A stretch of 14,352 bases of DNA from an uncultured Clostridia bacterium (GTDB lineage Bacteria > Bacillota > Clostridia > Oscillospirales > Ruminococcaceae), in contig CALDJI010000179.1 of the NCBI GenBank assembly GCA_937901805.1, forward strand, positions 1-14,352, in the 5' to 3' direction. Every line of letters starts with the position of its first letter. Position 1 is the stretch's first letter. The notes beneath the pieces are model-generated. The model ran no database searches. It was not told the DNA's origin and worked only from the letters and a program-made list of their open reading frames with translations. This document shows positions 6,976-14,150 of the stretch, one piece after another. The translations under genes were made by a program, and so were the position numbers.

Positions 6976-9369
6976 TTAATTGACAAGCTTGATTTTAGCA
7001 AAATTAGCCATAATCTTTTTCGTTCCCACTTTATCAAAGGCAATTTCCAAAAGCGTGTCATTGCCCATTGGCTTTGCCGAGAGGACAATGCCCGTACCAA
7101 ATACAGAATGGCTGACGGTATCCCCTTTGGAAAAGGTGATTGCGGAATTTGCAGACGCACTCGCCCGTTTCTTTCCCTGGGCAATCCCAATGGAACGGGA
7201 CATGGATATATCCATTTTTCTCTGTGCCTTTTTATCCACTGTCGCGGCATCCGTATTTTGGAATACCCGCACGGTTTCATCCGTCACATCGGTCAGATCC
7301 TGCGGGATCTCCCCAATAAAACGGGATGGGCGGTTCCGTACGGTAGAACCGAAGATCATCCTAGTTGCAGAGCTGGTCAGATAGAGCTTTTCCTTTGCCC
7401 GGGTAATGCCCACATAGGCCAGCCTGCGCTCCTCTTCTACTTCTTCCGGATTATACATGGACTGCATACCCGGGAAAATTCCCTCTTCCATACCGGGGAT
7501 AAAGACAAACGGGAACTCCAACCCCTTTGCCGCATGCATGGTCATCAAAGTAACGGCATCCGCAGAGGTATCGTAGTTATCCAGATCGGTAAACAGCGCC
7601 ACTTCTTCCAGAAATCCGCTCAGGGATGGTTCATCAGTGGATTCCTCGTACTTTATAATATTCGTTGTCAGCTCGTTCACGTTCTCAATCCGGGTAACCC
7701 CTTCGTCCCCCATAAGCTCCAAATACCTCAGATATCCGGTATCTTCCAATACTGCGCGGAAAAATTCCTCCAGGCTGAGTTCCTGCTCTTTCTGCATGAG
7801 GTTACGGATCATCTGGGCAAACTGCATCAGCGCGCTGCTTTTCCTGGCAAGCGTAGGAAAATCCCCCGCATGTTCCAGCACCTCAAACAGAGAGACGTCC
7901 ACTGCCTGTGAAATCTGTACAGCGGTCGCCATCGTCGCCTCGCCAATCCCCCTTTTCGGTTCATTGACAATCCGGCGGAGGCGGAGTGTGTCGGAGGGGT
8001 TGTTGATTACACTCAGGTAGGCAATCAAATCCTTGATCTCCTTACGCTCATAGAAGCGCAACCCGCCGACCATCCGGTAGGGAATTCCACCCTTGAGCAA
8101 ATGGCTTTCCAGATTATTGGACTGTGCGTTCATCCGATAGAGGATAGCGTGGTCGGAGTACTTTCTCCCCTTAAGCACATTGTCCATAATGGTTGCAGTG
8201 ATAAACTGTGCTTCTCCAAAATCATCCTGCGCACGGTAAACAGTGATTTTTTCACCGCCTTTTTTCTCTGTCCACAGGTTTTTCCCCTTACGGTGGGTAT
8301 TGTTTTCAATCACATGATTTGCCGCATTCAGGATTTTTTAGGTACTGCGGTAATTCTGCTCCAGACGAATTACCAGAGTATCCTGGAACTGTTCCTCAAA
8401 ATTGAGGATATTTTCAATGGTGGCTCCGCGGAATTTATAGATACTCTGATCGTCGTCCCCCACTACGCACAGATTCCGGTACTTTGAAGCAAGGAGGCTG
8501 ATGAGCCGGTACTGGGCATAGTTGGTATCCTGGTATTCATCCACCATGATATAGCGGTATTTTTCCTGATAGTGTTCCAAAACATCCGGGAACTTTTCAA
8601 AAAGCGTAACCGTCAGGGAGATAATATCGTCAAAATCCACAGCATCCGCCTTTTTCAGCGCTGTCTGATAAGCTTCATAGATTTGGGCGATGGTCTTCTG
8701 ACGATAGTCTGCCCCATAATTCGCCAGGTAATCGGCTGGATAGATCATCTGATCCTTTGCCCTGCCAATGGCGTTGAGCATGGCTTTTGGGGGAAAACTC
8801 TTTTCATCCAGTCTCAGGTTTTTCATACATTCCTTAATCACACGCAGGCTGTCATCCGTATCGTAGATGGTGAAGCTGGACGCATAGCCGAGTTTTTCAA
8901 TTTCCCTGCGCAGAATCCGGACACAGCAGGAATGAAACGTACTCGCCTGGAGATACGCCGCGTCTTCTCCCAGCATTTTTTCCAGGCGTTCTTTTAACTC
9001 CCCCGCCGCTTTATTGGTAAAGGTGATGGAGAGAACATTCCATGGCTTTACTCTTCCAATCGAAATCATATCCGCGACAGCGGGTTCGTCGTCATGGATT
9101 CCATCCAAATAAGCCTGAAGAAAGTCCAGCTGATCCTGGGTAACTTGTCCGTATATCTTGTCGCTGTTGTATGCATCCCCGTAGCGGAGCATATTAGCAA
9201 TCCGGTTGACAACAACCGTTGTCTTTCCGCTTCCTGCCCCTGCCAAAATCAAAACAGGCCCGTCTATTTGATAGACCGCCTTTCTCTGCATGGGATTGAG
9301 ATGTGAAAACCGTTTGTCCAGAATCTTTCTGCGGATTTCTAAAAACTTCTGCTGTAATTCTGTTTGCAT
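6976..9369 (-). pseudogene. pcrA: ATP-dependent DNA helicase PcrA (UvrD/Rep family), interrupted by an in-frame TAA
   Basis: The gene spans 798 codons, for a 3'-to-5' superfamily 1 helicase used in repair and plasmid replication. All motifs are present in order: Q motif LNPMQRKAV, Walker A AGAGSGKTT (43-51), Ia ITFTNKAAGEL, Ib TFHSC, II VDEYQDTNYAQ, III VVGDDDQSIYKFRGA, IV LEQNYRST, V MTMHAAKGLEFPFVF and VI LAYVGITRAKEKLYL. A PcrA-type C-terminal tail (VFGTGIVL) closes it. Codon 344 is TAA (8338-8340) where relatives have Gln after NYRST; the frame continues unbroken after it. The reading frames on either side are 343 codons (9369-8341) and 453 codons (8337-6979). Start 9367-9369 has AGGGGA six bases upstream. 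A 40-residue insert follows Walker A compared with Bacillus PcrA. It may be a true lesion, a sequence error or a readthrough site. Confidence 0.9.
8338..8340 (-). other. In-frame TAA in pcrA motif IV
   Basis: Minus-strand codons read Arg-Ser-Thr-TAA-Lys-Ile-Leu-Asn-Ala-Ala-Asn. The usual motif is NYRSTQxILxAAN, so TAA replaces a Gln codon; a single C-to-T change from CAA explains it. No good ribosome binding site precedes the first possible restart (GTG at 8311-8313). Confidence 0.9.
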
Positions 9370-9444
9370 AATGATTCCCCTATACTTTTCTATCATTCTC
9401 TTTATAGCATGTAAAAATGAATTTTTAACATTTTATACTTTCTT

Positions 9445-9471
9445 ATTATATCATAAAACGCCCGCTCAAAA
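9445..9471 (-). promoter_or_regulatory. Probable promoter for pcrA
   Basis: A perfect minus-strand -10 TATAAT lies at 9445-9450. The best -35 candidate is the poor TTTTGA at 9466-9471, with a 15-base spacer. This would give a leader of about 70 bases before the pcrA ATG at 9369. The -10 is convincing; the -35 is not. Confidence 0.45.
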
Positions 9472-9640
9472 AAGGTAAAACCCCCTGCTGAACTGACCAA
9501 AGAAGCGCGGGAAAACGGATTTTTTTTGTACCAAAACAGAATGAGATACTCCCTTTGTACAAAATCCGGACGAATCCCCCTTGTTTTCTATATTTTAGAA
9601 ATTGCATCCGTTTAGAAACGGCACCAGAAAGCTAAGCGGC
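9472..9640. other. Non-coding stretch between pcrA and oadB with an imperfect inverted repeat
   Basis: No gene is supported between the pcrA promoter and the oadB terminator. Arms related by CGGATTTTGTAC lie at 9516-9531 (with four extra T) and 9557-9568, with a 25-base loop. A small palindrome CCGTTT-AG-AAACGG is at 9608-9621, and TTTAGAAA occurs twice nearby. Their function is unknown. Confidence 0.35.
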
Positions 9641-9646
9641 AAGTGC

Positions 9647-9679
9647 AAAAAATCCCCTCTGATAAATCAGAGGGGATTT
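9647..9679 (-). terminator. Strong intrinsic terminator of oadG-oadB
   Basis: A 13-bp perfect stem, AATCCCCTCTGAT at 9651-9663 paired with 9666-9678, is followed on the minus strand by six T. It lies about 30 bases after the oadB stop, so the operon ends here and does not continue into pcrA. Confidence 0.93.
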
Positions 9680-9707
9680 CAAAATTAAGTTTCATGAATA
9701 TGGAAAA

Positions 9708-10850
9708 CTACTGAACCAGAGGTCCAAGCACCTGAATCAGGACGCCGGCTGCAACCGCAGACCCGATAACACCGGCAACATTCGGCCCCATAGCGTGCAT
9801 GAGAAGAAAGTTTGCCGGATTTTCTTTCTGACCCACTTTCTGAGATACACGAGCAGCCATCGGAACGGCAGAAACGCCTGCAGAACCAATCAGCGGATTC
9901 ACCTTACCCTTGGTAAAGATATACATCAACTTTCCAAACAGGACTCCAGCCGCAGTGCCAAAACAGAATGCAATCAGGCCAAGGAGGACAATCCCGAGGG
10001 TCTTCCCGGTCAGGAATCGATCTGCCGTCGCAGTAGCGCCTACAGAAATGCCAAGGAAGATGGTGACGATATTCATCAGCTCATTTTGAGCGGTATTGGA
10101 CAGTCTGGAAACAACGCCGCTCTCTCTCATCAGGTTGCCAAGCATCAGCATGCCGACCAAAGGAGCCGCATCCGGGACGATAAAGGAGACAAGCAGGGTT
10201 ACCAGAATTGGGAATACCACTTTTTCCAGCTTGGAAACCGGACGAAGCTGTTCCATAACAACGCTGCGTTCTTTTTTCGTTGTGAGAGCCTTCATAATCG
10301 GCGGCTGAATAATTGGTACCAACGCCATATAGGAATATGCGGCGATAGCAATAGAACCCAGCAGTTCCGGGGCTAACTTTGAGGTAACAAAAATTGCTGT
10401 TGGACCGTCCGCGCCGCCGATAATCCCGATCGCACCCGCTTCATTCGGTGCAAAGCCAAGAAGTGTTGCTCCCAGATAGGTAAGGAAGATGCCCGCCTGT
10501 GCAGCTGCTCCAAGTAAAAAGCTCTTTGGATTTGCAATCAGAGGACCAAAGTCCGTCATAGCGCCTACGCCCAGGAAAATCAGAGGCGGATAAATGCCAA
10601 GCTTAACTCCCTGGTATAAATAATAAATCAGACTGCCTTCATTATAGGAGGAGAGTCCTGCAACCGGGATGTTTGCCAGCAACATACCAAAAGCAATCGG
10701 CAACAGCAAAAGCGGCTCGTACTGCTTTGCAATTGCAAGATAAATCAGAACACAGGCAATAATCAACATAACCCAAGTCTGCCAAGTCGCCTGCATAAAA
10801 CCGGTATTGTTCCAAATACCGACTAAGGTATCAATAAATGACTGAAACAC
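9708..10850 (-). CDS. oadB: Na+-translocating decarboxylase beta subunit (OadB/MmdB/GcdB family)
   Basis: This 380-residue integral membrane protein of about nine or more helices is the Na+ channel and decarboxylase subunit of oxaloacetate, methylmalonyl-CoA or glutaconyl-CoA decarboxylases. It couples carboxybiotin decarboxylation to Na+ export. Hallmarks are [22 protein letters not shown] (about 87-108, listed here in part), the Na+-site motif [10 protein letters not shown] (145-154) with the essential Asp148, and [14 protein letters not shown] near 240. The conserved end contains [13 protein letters not shown] and [16 protein letters not shown]. The start is GTG (10848-10850), with AAAGGA about eight bases upstream; no in-frame ATG precedes it. 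The gene follows oadG by 44 bases and ends at a strong terminator. The substrate cannot be told from this subunit alone, so the symbol names the family. Confidence 0.95.
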   Translation of the reverse strand: MFQSFIDTLVGIWNNTGFMQATWQTWVMLIIACVLIYLAIAKQYEPLLLLPIAFGMLLANIPVAGLSSYNEGSLIYYLYQGVKLGIYPPLIFLGVGAMTDFGPLIANPKSFLLGAAAQAGIFLTYLGATLLGFAPNEAGAIGIIGGADGPTAIFVTSKLAPELLGSIAIAAYSYMALVPIIQPPIMKALTTKKERSVVMEQLRPVSKLEKVVFPILVTLLVSFIVPDAAPLVGMLMLGNLMRESGVVSRLSNTAQNELMNIVTIFLGISVGATATADRFLTGKTLGIVLLGLIAFCFGTAAGVLFGKLMYIFTKGKVNPLIGSAGVSAVPMAARVSQKVGQKENPANFLLMHAMGPNVAGVIGSAVAAGVLIQVLGPLVQ

Positions 10851-10894
10851 GTCTTTTCATCCTTTCTAATGGGGGTTTTACAGTTATGTTCAAG

Positions 10895-11275
10895 CTAGAA
10901 CGGACGGGTATTTTCCGTAATGCCAGCCAAACCCCAGACAGGACGAGCTTCACGTGCTCTTTTTATGCTTTTTACAACAAATCCGCTTTCCCCGGTTTCC
11001 TCCATCATGAAAGCAACCGCAGCGGAAATTGCCGCAACGACTTCACCGGGAATCCCCTCTTCTGCAGCCGGCTGTGCTTTTACTACAGGAGCCGCAGGTT
11101 TCAGAGCTGCCGGTACAGCCGGTGTCTGTTTTGGCGCTTCAGGTTTTTTGTCCCGCTTGAAAGAAGACAATACTTTACCCATCGCCCAAATCATGACAAT
11201 CAGCACAATCAGAGCAAGGAAAACAATGACGAGTCCGGAAATAATAATTACGACCGCAAGCTGCATATCACTCAT
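10895..11275 (-). CDS. oadG: Na+-pump decarboxylase gamma subunit (OadG family)
   Basis: A 126-residue small subunit that anchors and assembles the decarboxylase. One N-terminal membrane helix (about residues 5-34, LAVVIIISGLVIVFLALIVL) is followed by a short basic stretch. A Pro/Ala-rich linker spans about 45-72, and a C-terminal tail ends RPVWGLAGITENTRPF. This architecture is typical of the gamma family, which is poorly conserved in sequence. AAGGAG lies 11 bases before the ATG at 11273-11275, slightly far but usable. It is the first gene of a two-gene operon driven by a good promoter about 100 bases upstream. Its partner oadB follows. The biotin carrier is a separate protein in related systems and is not encoded in this window. 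Confidence 0.88.
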   Translation of the reverse strand: MSDMQLAVVIIISGLVIVFLALIVLIVMIWAMGKVLSSFKRDKKPEAPKQTPAVPAALKPAAPVVKAQPAAEEGIPGEVVAAISAAVAFMMEETGESGFVVKSIKRAREARPVWGLAGITENTRPF

Positions 11276-11381
11276 ACGTTTCTTTTCTCCTTGTCCAAAA
11301 ATTTATTGTTTTTCTAAAGAATACTTTTAACGGCTAATTTATGACAAAGTTAAAAACATTCTTTAAACAGCAACCGAATTC

Positions 11382-11410
11382 ATTATACATGAAATCCGAT
11401 TATTTTGCAA
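11382..11410 (-). promoter_or_regulatory. Promoter for oadG-oadB
   Basis: Minus-strand TTGCAA (11405-11410) and TATAAT (11382-11387) are 17 bases apart, and the -10 is extended by a preceding TG. The expected start near 11375 leaves a leader of about 100 bases before oadG. This is a typical vegetative sigma-A type site. Confidence 0.75.
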
Positions 11411-11582
11411 TTGATTCTCCCGAATATTTTCTTGTGATAATTCACAGTGTGTTTTTTCTCTTTTTGTTAAACCTTCTACAATGTCACGATTGACGTGTTT
11501 TGAACCGTTCGCATTTTATAGAAATCGCTGAAACGTTTTTTAGATTCCTTCCGTTCACAGAAAGCCAACCCTGGGGTTTTCA

Positions 11583-11612
11583 TTGCCTAACCTCTTCTTT
11601 TCGTATTATAAT
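11583..11612 (+). promoter_or_regulatory. Promoter for mscS
   Basis: TTGCCT (11583-11588) and a perfect TATAAT (11607-11612) are 18 bases apart, giving a start near 11619 and a leader of about 28 bases. A second, weaker pair, TTGACG (11490-11495) with TTTTAT (11514-11519), lies upstream. The sequence does not show osmotic control. Confidence 0.72.
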
Positions 11613-11646
11613 GAAAAAAATTATGCTTTCGCAAGGAGGTCTTTTG

Positions 11647-12528
11647 ATGTTCTTACTCACTTCCTCGACTTCTTCCATTTCTCCGGAGCAGGCCGAACAG
11701 ACTATCAGCCTTTTTAAACAGATTATGGAAAACGTGCTCAGCCCCCGGATCATCATGCCAATCCTGACGCTGGTTGTTGGAATCGTTGCTATAAAAATCC
11801 TGATGAAACTTTTTTCCAGAGCTTTGGCAAAAAGCCGAATTGAAATTTCTCTACATACTTTTTTAAAATCACTGCTGCGGATCTCCCTTTACGTTATCCT
11901 TTTTATGACCGCTGCTTCCATGATCGGAATTCCAATCACCTCCTTTGTTACGGTGCTCGGCGCCTTGGGACTCGCTATTTCGCTTGCTGTCAAAGACAGC
12001 CTTGGAAATCTGGCCGGCGGTTTTTTAGTGCTTTTTGCAAAGCCGTTTTCAGTCGGAGATTTTGTGGAAGCAGAAGGTGTGAGCGGTACTGTCAAAGCGA
12101 TCAATCTTTTTTATACCAGACTGAATACCATTGACAATAAACGTATCTACATTCCAAACGGGCAGCTTTCCAACGCCAAAATTATCAACTATTCCGCCGA
12201 ACCGACCAGAATGTTGGATCGGGTATTTTCCATTGGTTATGAGGATGATATGGATATTGCAAAACAAATTATTATGGACATCATTCTGCACAGTGAATAT
12301 GCACTTTTAGATCCGGAACCTCTGGTCCGGGTAAAAAGCCATTCCGAAAGCTCCATTGATATCCTGGTCCGCGTCTGGGTGCAGTCGGAATATTATTTTG
12401 ACTTGGATTATTACCTGCATGAGGAAATTAAGCGGGAGTTTGACAAACGGGGAATCCATATCCCCTACCAACAGCTGGATGTATATTTACGTGAGCCAAA
12501 AGAAACCCTTCCTGAAAACGGGAAGTAA
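11647..12528 (+). CDS. mscS: MscS family small-conductance mechanosensitive channel
   Basis: A 293-residue membrane channel that opens under membrane tension to release solutes during hypo-osmotic shock. Hydrophobic segments lie near residues 34-56 and 77-95. The pore-lining TM3 is GALGLAISLAVKDSLGNLAG (about 105-124). The following VLFAKPFSVGDFVEAEGVSGTV and PNGQLSNAKIINYS (170-183) are MscS-domain hallmarks, with a C-terminal alpha/beta vestibule domain after them. The length matches the E. coli-size class. The ATG at 11647 is chosen because a strong AAGGAGG lies seven bases upstream and the promoter lies just before it; extension to 11500 would cross the promoter. It is the only plus-strand gene here and ends at a bidirectional terminator facing the coat genes. 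Confidence 0.95.
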   Translation: MFLLTSSTSSISPEQAEQTISLFKQIMENVLSPRIIMPILTLVVGIVAIKILMKLFSRALAKSRIEISLHTFLKSLLRISLYVILFMTAASMIGIPITSFVTVLGALGLAISLAVKDSLGNLAGGFLVLFAKPFSVGDFVEAEGVSGTVKAINLFYTRLNTIDNKRIYIPNGQLSNAKIINYSAEPTRMLDRVFSIGYEDDMDIAKQIIMDIILHSEYALLDPEPLVRVKSHSESSIDILVRVWVQSEYYFDLDYYLHEEIKREFDKRGIHIPYQQLDVYLREPKETLPENGK

Positions 12529-12531
12529 AAG

Positions 12532-12570
12532 AAAATAGGGCTGAGGAACTCCCTCAGCCCTATTTTTATT
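12532..12570 (+). terminator. Bidirectional terminator between mscS and the coat genes
   Basis: A 15-bp perfect stem (12532-12546 with 12552-12566) with a five-base loop runs into TTTTTATT on the plus strand, four bases after the mscS stop. On the minus strand it abuts the coat gene stop and is followed by TTTTCTTTT, so it can serve both convergent genes. Confidence 0.93.
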
Positions 12571-12835
12571 GATTCATCTGTCCAAGATATTTTTGTTTGG
12601 CTTGATTAATTTTATCCTGCTCTGCCGGTTCTGTCTGATACCAGCCGCGTTTTTGCATTTCTGTGAAAATCTCATGCTGAATTCTATGCTCATCTTCCAG
12701 CAAATTCATGAACTGCTCTTTAAGCTGTGGATCGCTGCATTCATTCGCAAAAGTGTTGTATGTCCCAGTAATAAATTTTTGAGATGACAACGCATCATCT
12801 ATCATTGCTTTATCATCAAATTGAATCTGCTCCAT
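12566..12835 (-). CDS. CotF-type spore coat protein
   Basis: An 89-residue all-helical protein with the Coat_F domain, found in spore coats of Bacilli and Clostridia. The recognisable core is ALSSQKFITGTYNTFANECS (about 14-33), then QLKEQFMNLLEDEHRIQ and FTEMQKRGWYQTEPAEQDKI. These two helices have the ferritin-like hairpin pattern of the family. Length is typical of the short clostridial CotF paralogues. The ATG at 12833-12835 is supported by TAGGAGGGG upstream, whose TAG is the stop of the preceding small coat gene. Longer upstream extension would run through that gene. Expression is expected in the mother cell during sporulation, though I could not identify a sporulation sigma promoter. 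Confidence 0.88.
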   Translation of the reverse strand: MEQIQFDDKAMIDDALSSQKFITGTYNTFANECSDPQLKEQFMNLLEDEHRIQHEIFTEMQKRGWYQTEPAEQDKINQAKQKYLGQMNQ

Positions 12836-12848
12836 CCTGCTTCCCCTC

Positions 12849-13034
12849 CTAGTTGAGCTTTTGTGTGAGCTGCTGAAAATGTTCCTGATGTTTTGCGGCA
12901 ATCTGCTCGCATTTTGTTTTAATCTGCGGATCGGACGCGTTTTGTGCATATAGTTTGTACTTTTTGATCAAGCACTGTTCCGCGCTCAGCTGATCTTCAA
13001 TTGCAGAAAGTTCTTTGGAAGTTAAATTGGCCAT
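12849..13034 (-). CDS. Small CotF-related spore coat protein
   Basis: A 61-residue helical protein whose pattern (LSAIEDQLSAEQCLIKKYKL, YAQNASDPQIKTKCEQIAAKH) resembles the first helical hairpin of CotF-type proteins, including the NASDPQIK loop that parallels ECSDPQLK in the next gene. It looks like a short paralogue that makes a complex with its neighbour; pairs of this kind recur in clostridial genomes, though the partnership is inferred. The ATG at 13032-13034 has AAAGGAG eight bases upstream. Its stop codon lies in the ribosome binding site of the next coat gene, so the two are one translational unit. Only about 25 bases separate the start from the upstream terminator hairpin. Confidence 0.85.
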   Translation of the reverse strand: MANLTSKELSAIEDQLSAEQCLIKKYKLYAQNASDPQIKTKCEQIAAKHQEHFQQLTQKLN

Positions 13035-13059
13035 GGTCGATACTCCTTTCCAGAATCAA

Positions 13060-13095
13060 AATAGGACTGCCATGCAAATTCATGACAGTCCTATT
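13060..13095 (-). terminator. Terminator hairpin after the mreB-like gene
   Basis: A 10-bp stem AATAGGACTG/CAGTCCTATT (13060-13069 with 13086-13095) continues inward by a CATG/CATG pairing after one mismatch. On the minus strand it is followed by TTTGATT. It lies 20 bases after the mreB-like stop. The T-tract is moderate, so some readthrough into the coat genes is possible. Confidence 0.75.
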
Positions 13096-13114
13096 CTTTC
13101 CAAAAAAGCAAAGC

Positions 13115-14150
13115 TTATTCGATTTCCTGTGTGAAATCCATCCGATACGTCACCGGATCAACCATTCCGTACTCCAATTCTTCTTCAAAATCAAACGCTT
13201 TTGCGGTGCCAAACGCCACACAATCCTCCGGATCTTCTGCCAAATGGGTTTCCAACTTTGTTTCCTGCGAAAGGAGTTCCAGCAGGCCGCCGAGCTTTGC
13301 CCCAGCTCCGCAGAGAGTAATTCCATTGTCCTGCAAGTCGCCAACCAGTTCCGGAGGCGTCTGCTCAATTACCATCTGTACAGCCGAAACAATTTCCAGA
13401 GCAACCGGGAGACAAACTGCGGCAAGTTCCTTTGCAGGGACTTCCAGCCGTTTTGGCAGGCCTGTCTTCAGGCACCTTCCCTTTAAAGTCACCATCCGTT
13501 CCCCGGCAAAAGACTGCATACATCCGGCCGCAATTTTGGCCTCTTCCGCCATTTTTTGCCCAATAAACAGGGCATGTTTCAAACGGATATGCTTGATAAT
13601 TGCCTCATCAAACGTCCCGCCTGCAATTTTTACAGAATTCTTTGTGACAATCCCTTTTAAAGAGACTACCGCAACATTCGTAGTTGCCCCGCCCACATTG
13701 ACAATCATATTTCCCTGTGGCTTTGTAATATCAATCCCACTGCCAAGGGCAGCGGCAAACGGCTCTTCTATCAGGTAAACCTTTCTCGCGCCCGCGGACA
13801 TCGCCGCGTCCACAACCGCGCGCGCTTCCACTTCCGTAATCACTGAGGGCACGCAGATAACAACCCGTGGTTTGACCATAGAACTGCCGCAGACACGCTG
13901 CAAAAACACTTTGATCATATCCGTCGTCAGGTTAAAATCCCCGACAACTCCGCCCAGCAGCGGCTGTACCGCCACAATCTGTGGAGGCGTTTTTTCCAGC
14001 ATATCATAGGCTTTCTGCCCGACCCCTATAATTTCATCCGTCTTTTTGTGGTAAGCGATTGCGGAAGGCTCCCTCAGGACAATCCTTCCCGCGGAGACAG
14101 ACCGTAACGTTTGAAGTCCCCAAGTCCATTCCAATATCAAAATTCGGCAT
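13115..14150 (-). pseudogene. mreB: Divergent MreB-like rod-shape protein gene with a frameshift near codon 23
   Basis: MreB is the bacterial actin that organises cell-wall synthesis. The frame from ATG 14148-14150 begins MPNFDIGMDLGTSNVTVCLR (1-20) with the phosphate-1 loop, then leaves frame. A different frame gives IVLREPSAIAY and all the rest: VPSVITEVEARAV, IEEPFAAALGSGID, IGQKMAEEAKI, TGLPKRLEV, TPPELVGDL and AEDPEDCVAFGTAKA. Restoring two bases at 14084 rebuilds GKGIVLREP and a 345-residue protein of normal MreB size. ATP-site loops are altered: NVGGATTN instead of DIGGGTT(D/E), and CGAGAKL instead of TGGGALL. An in-frame alternative ATG lies at 14163-14165. The start overlaps the ComF-type gene. 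The loss may be a sequence error, a real mutation or a +1 recoding site. Confidence 0.85.
14081..14087 (-). other. Frameshift site in the mreB-like gene
   Basis: The minus strand reads AAG-G-ATT-GTC-CTG. The conserved Lys-Gly-Ile-Val-Leu would need AAG-GGN-ATT, so two bases of the Gly codon are missing. No stable pseudoknot, strong internal SD site or in-frame stop typical of programmed +1 shifting is evident next to it. Confidence 0.8.

Larger units (their letters stand above)
11276..11646. other. Divergent intergenic region between oadG and mscS
   Basis: This AT-rich stretch holds the 5' leaders and promoters of two divergent units. I see no open frame with a ribosome binding site, no RNA gene and no terminator. 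An in-frame ATG at 11500 upstream of mscS has no ribosome binding site and encodes no family sequence. Confidence 0.8.

Noticed and set aside
6835..7911. 358-codon plus-strand open frame
   Set aside because: It is antisense to the pcrA C-terminal half, whose helicase motifs are unmistakable.
8311..8313. Independent start of a second helicase protein at GTG
   Set aside because: There is no ribosome binding site nearby, and conserved helicase sequence continues upstream of it to the TAA.
8338..8340. Stop codon reassignment (TAA as Gln)
   Set aside because: TAA ends mltG, the DUF2156 gene, mscS and a coat gene in the expected places, so the genome does not read TAA as Gln.
11500..11646. 49-residue N-terminal extension of MscS
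   Set aside because: No ribosome binding site, it crosses the TATAAT promoter, and a strong AAGGAGG precedes the ATG at 11647.
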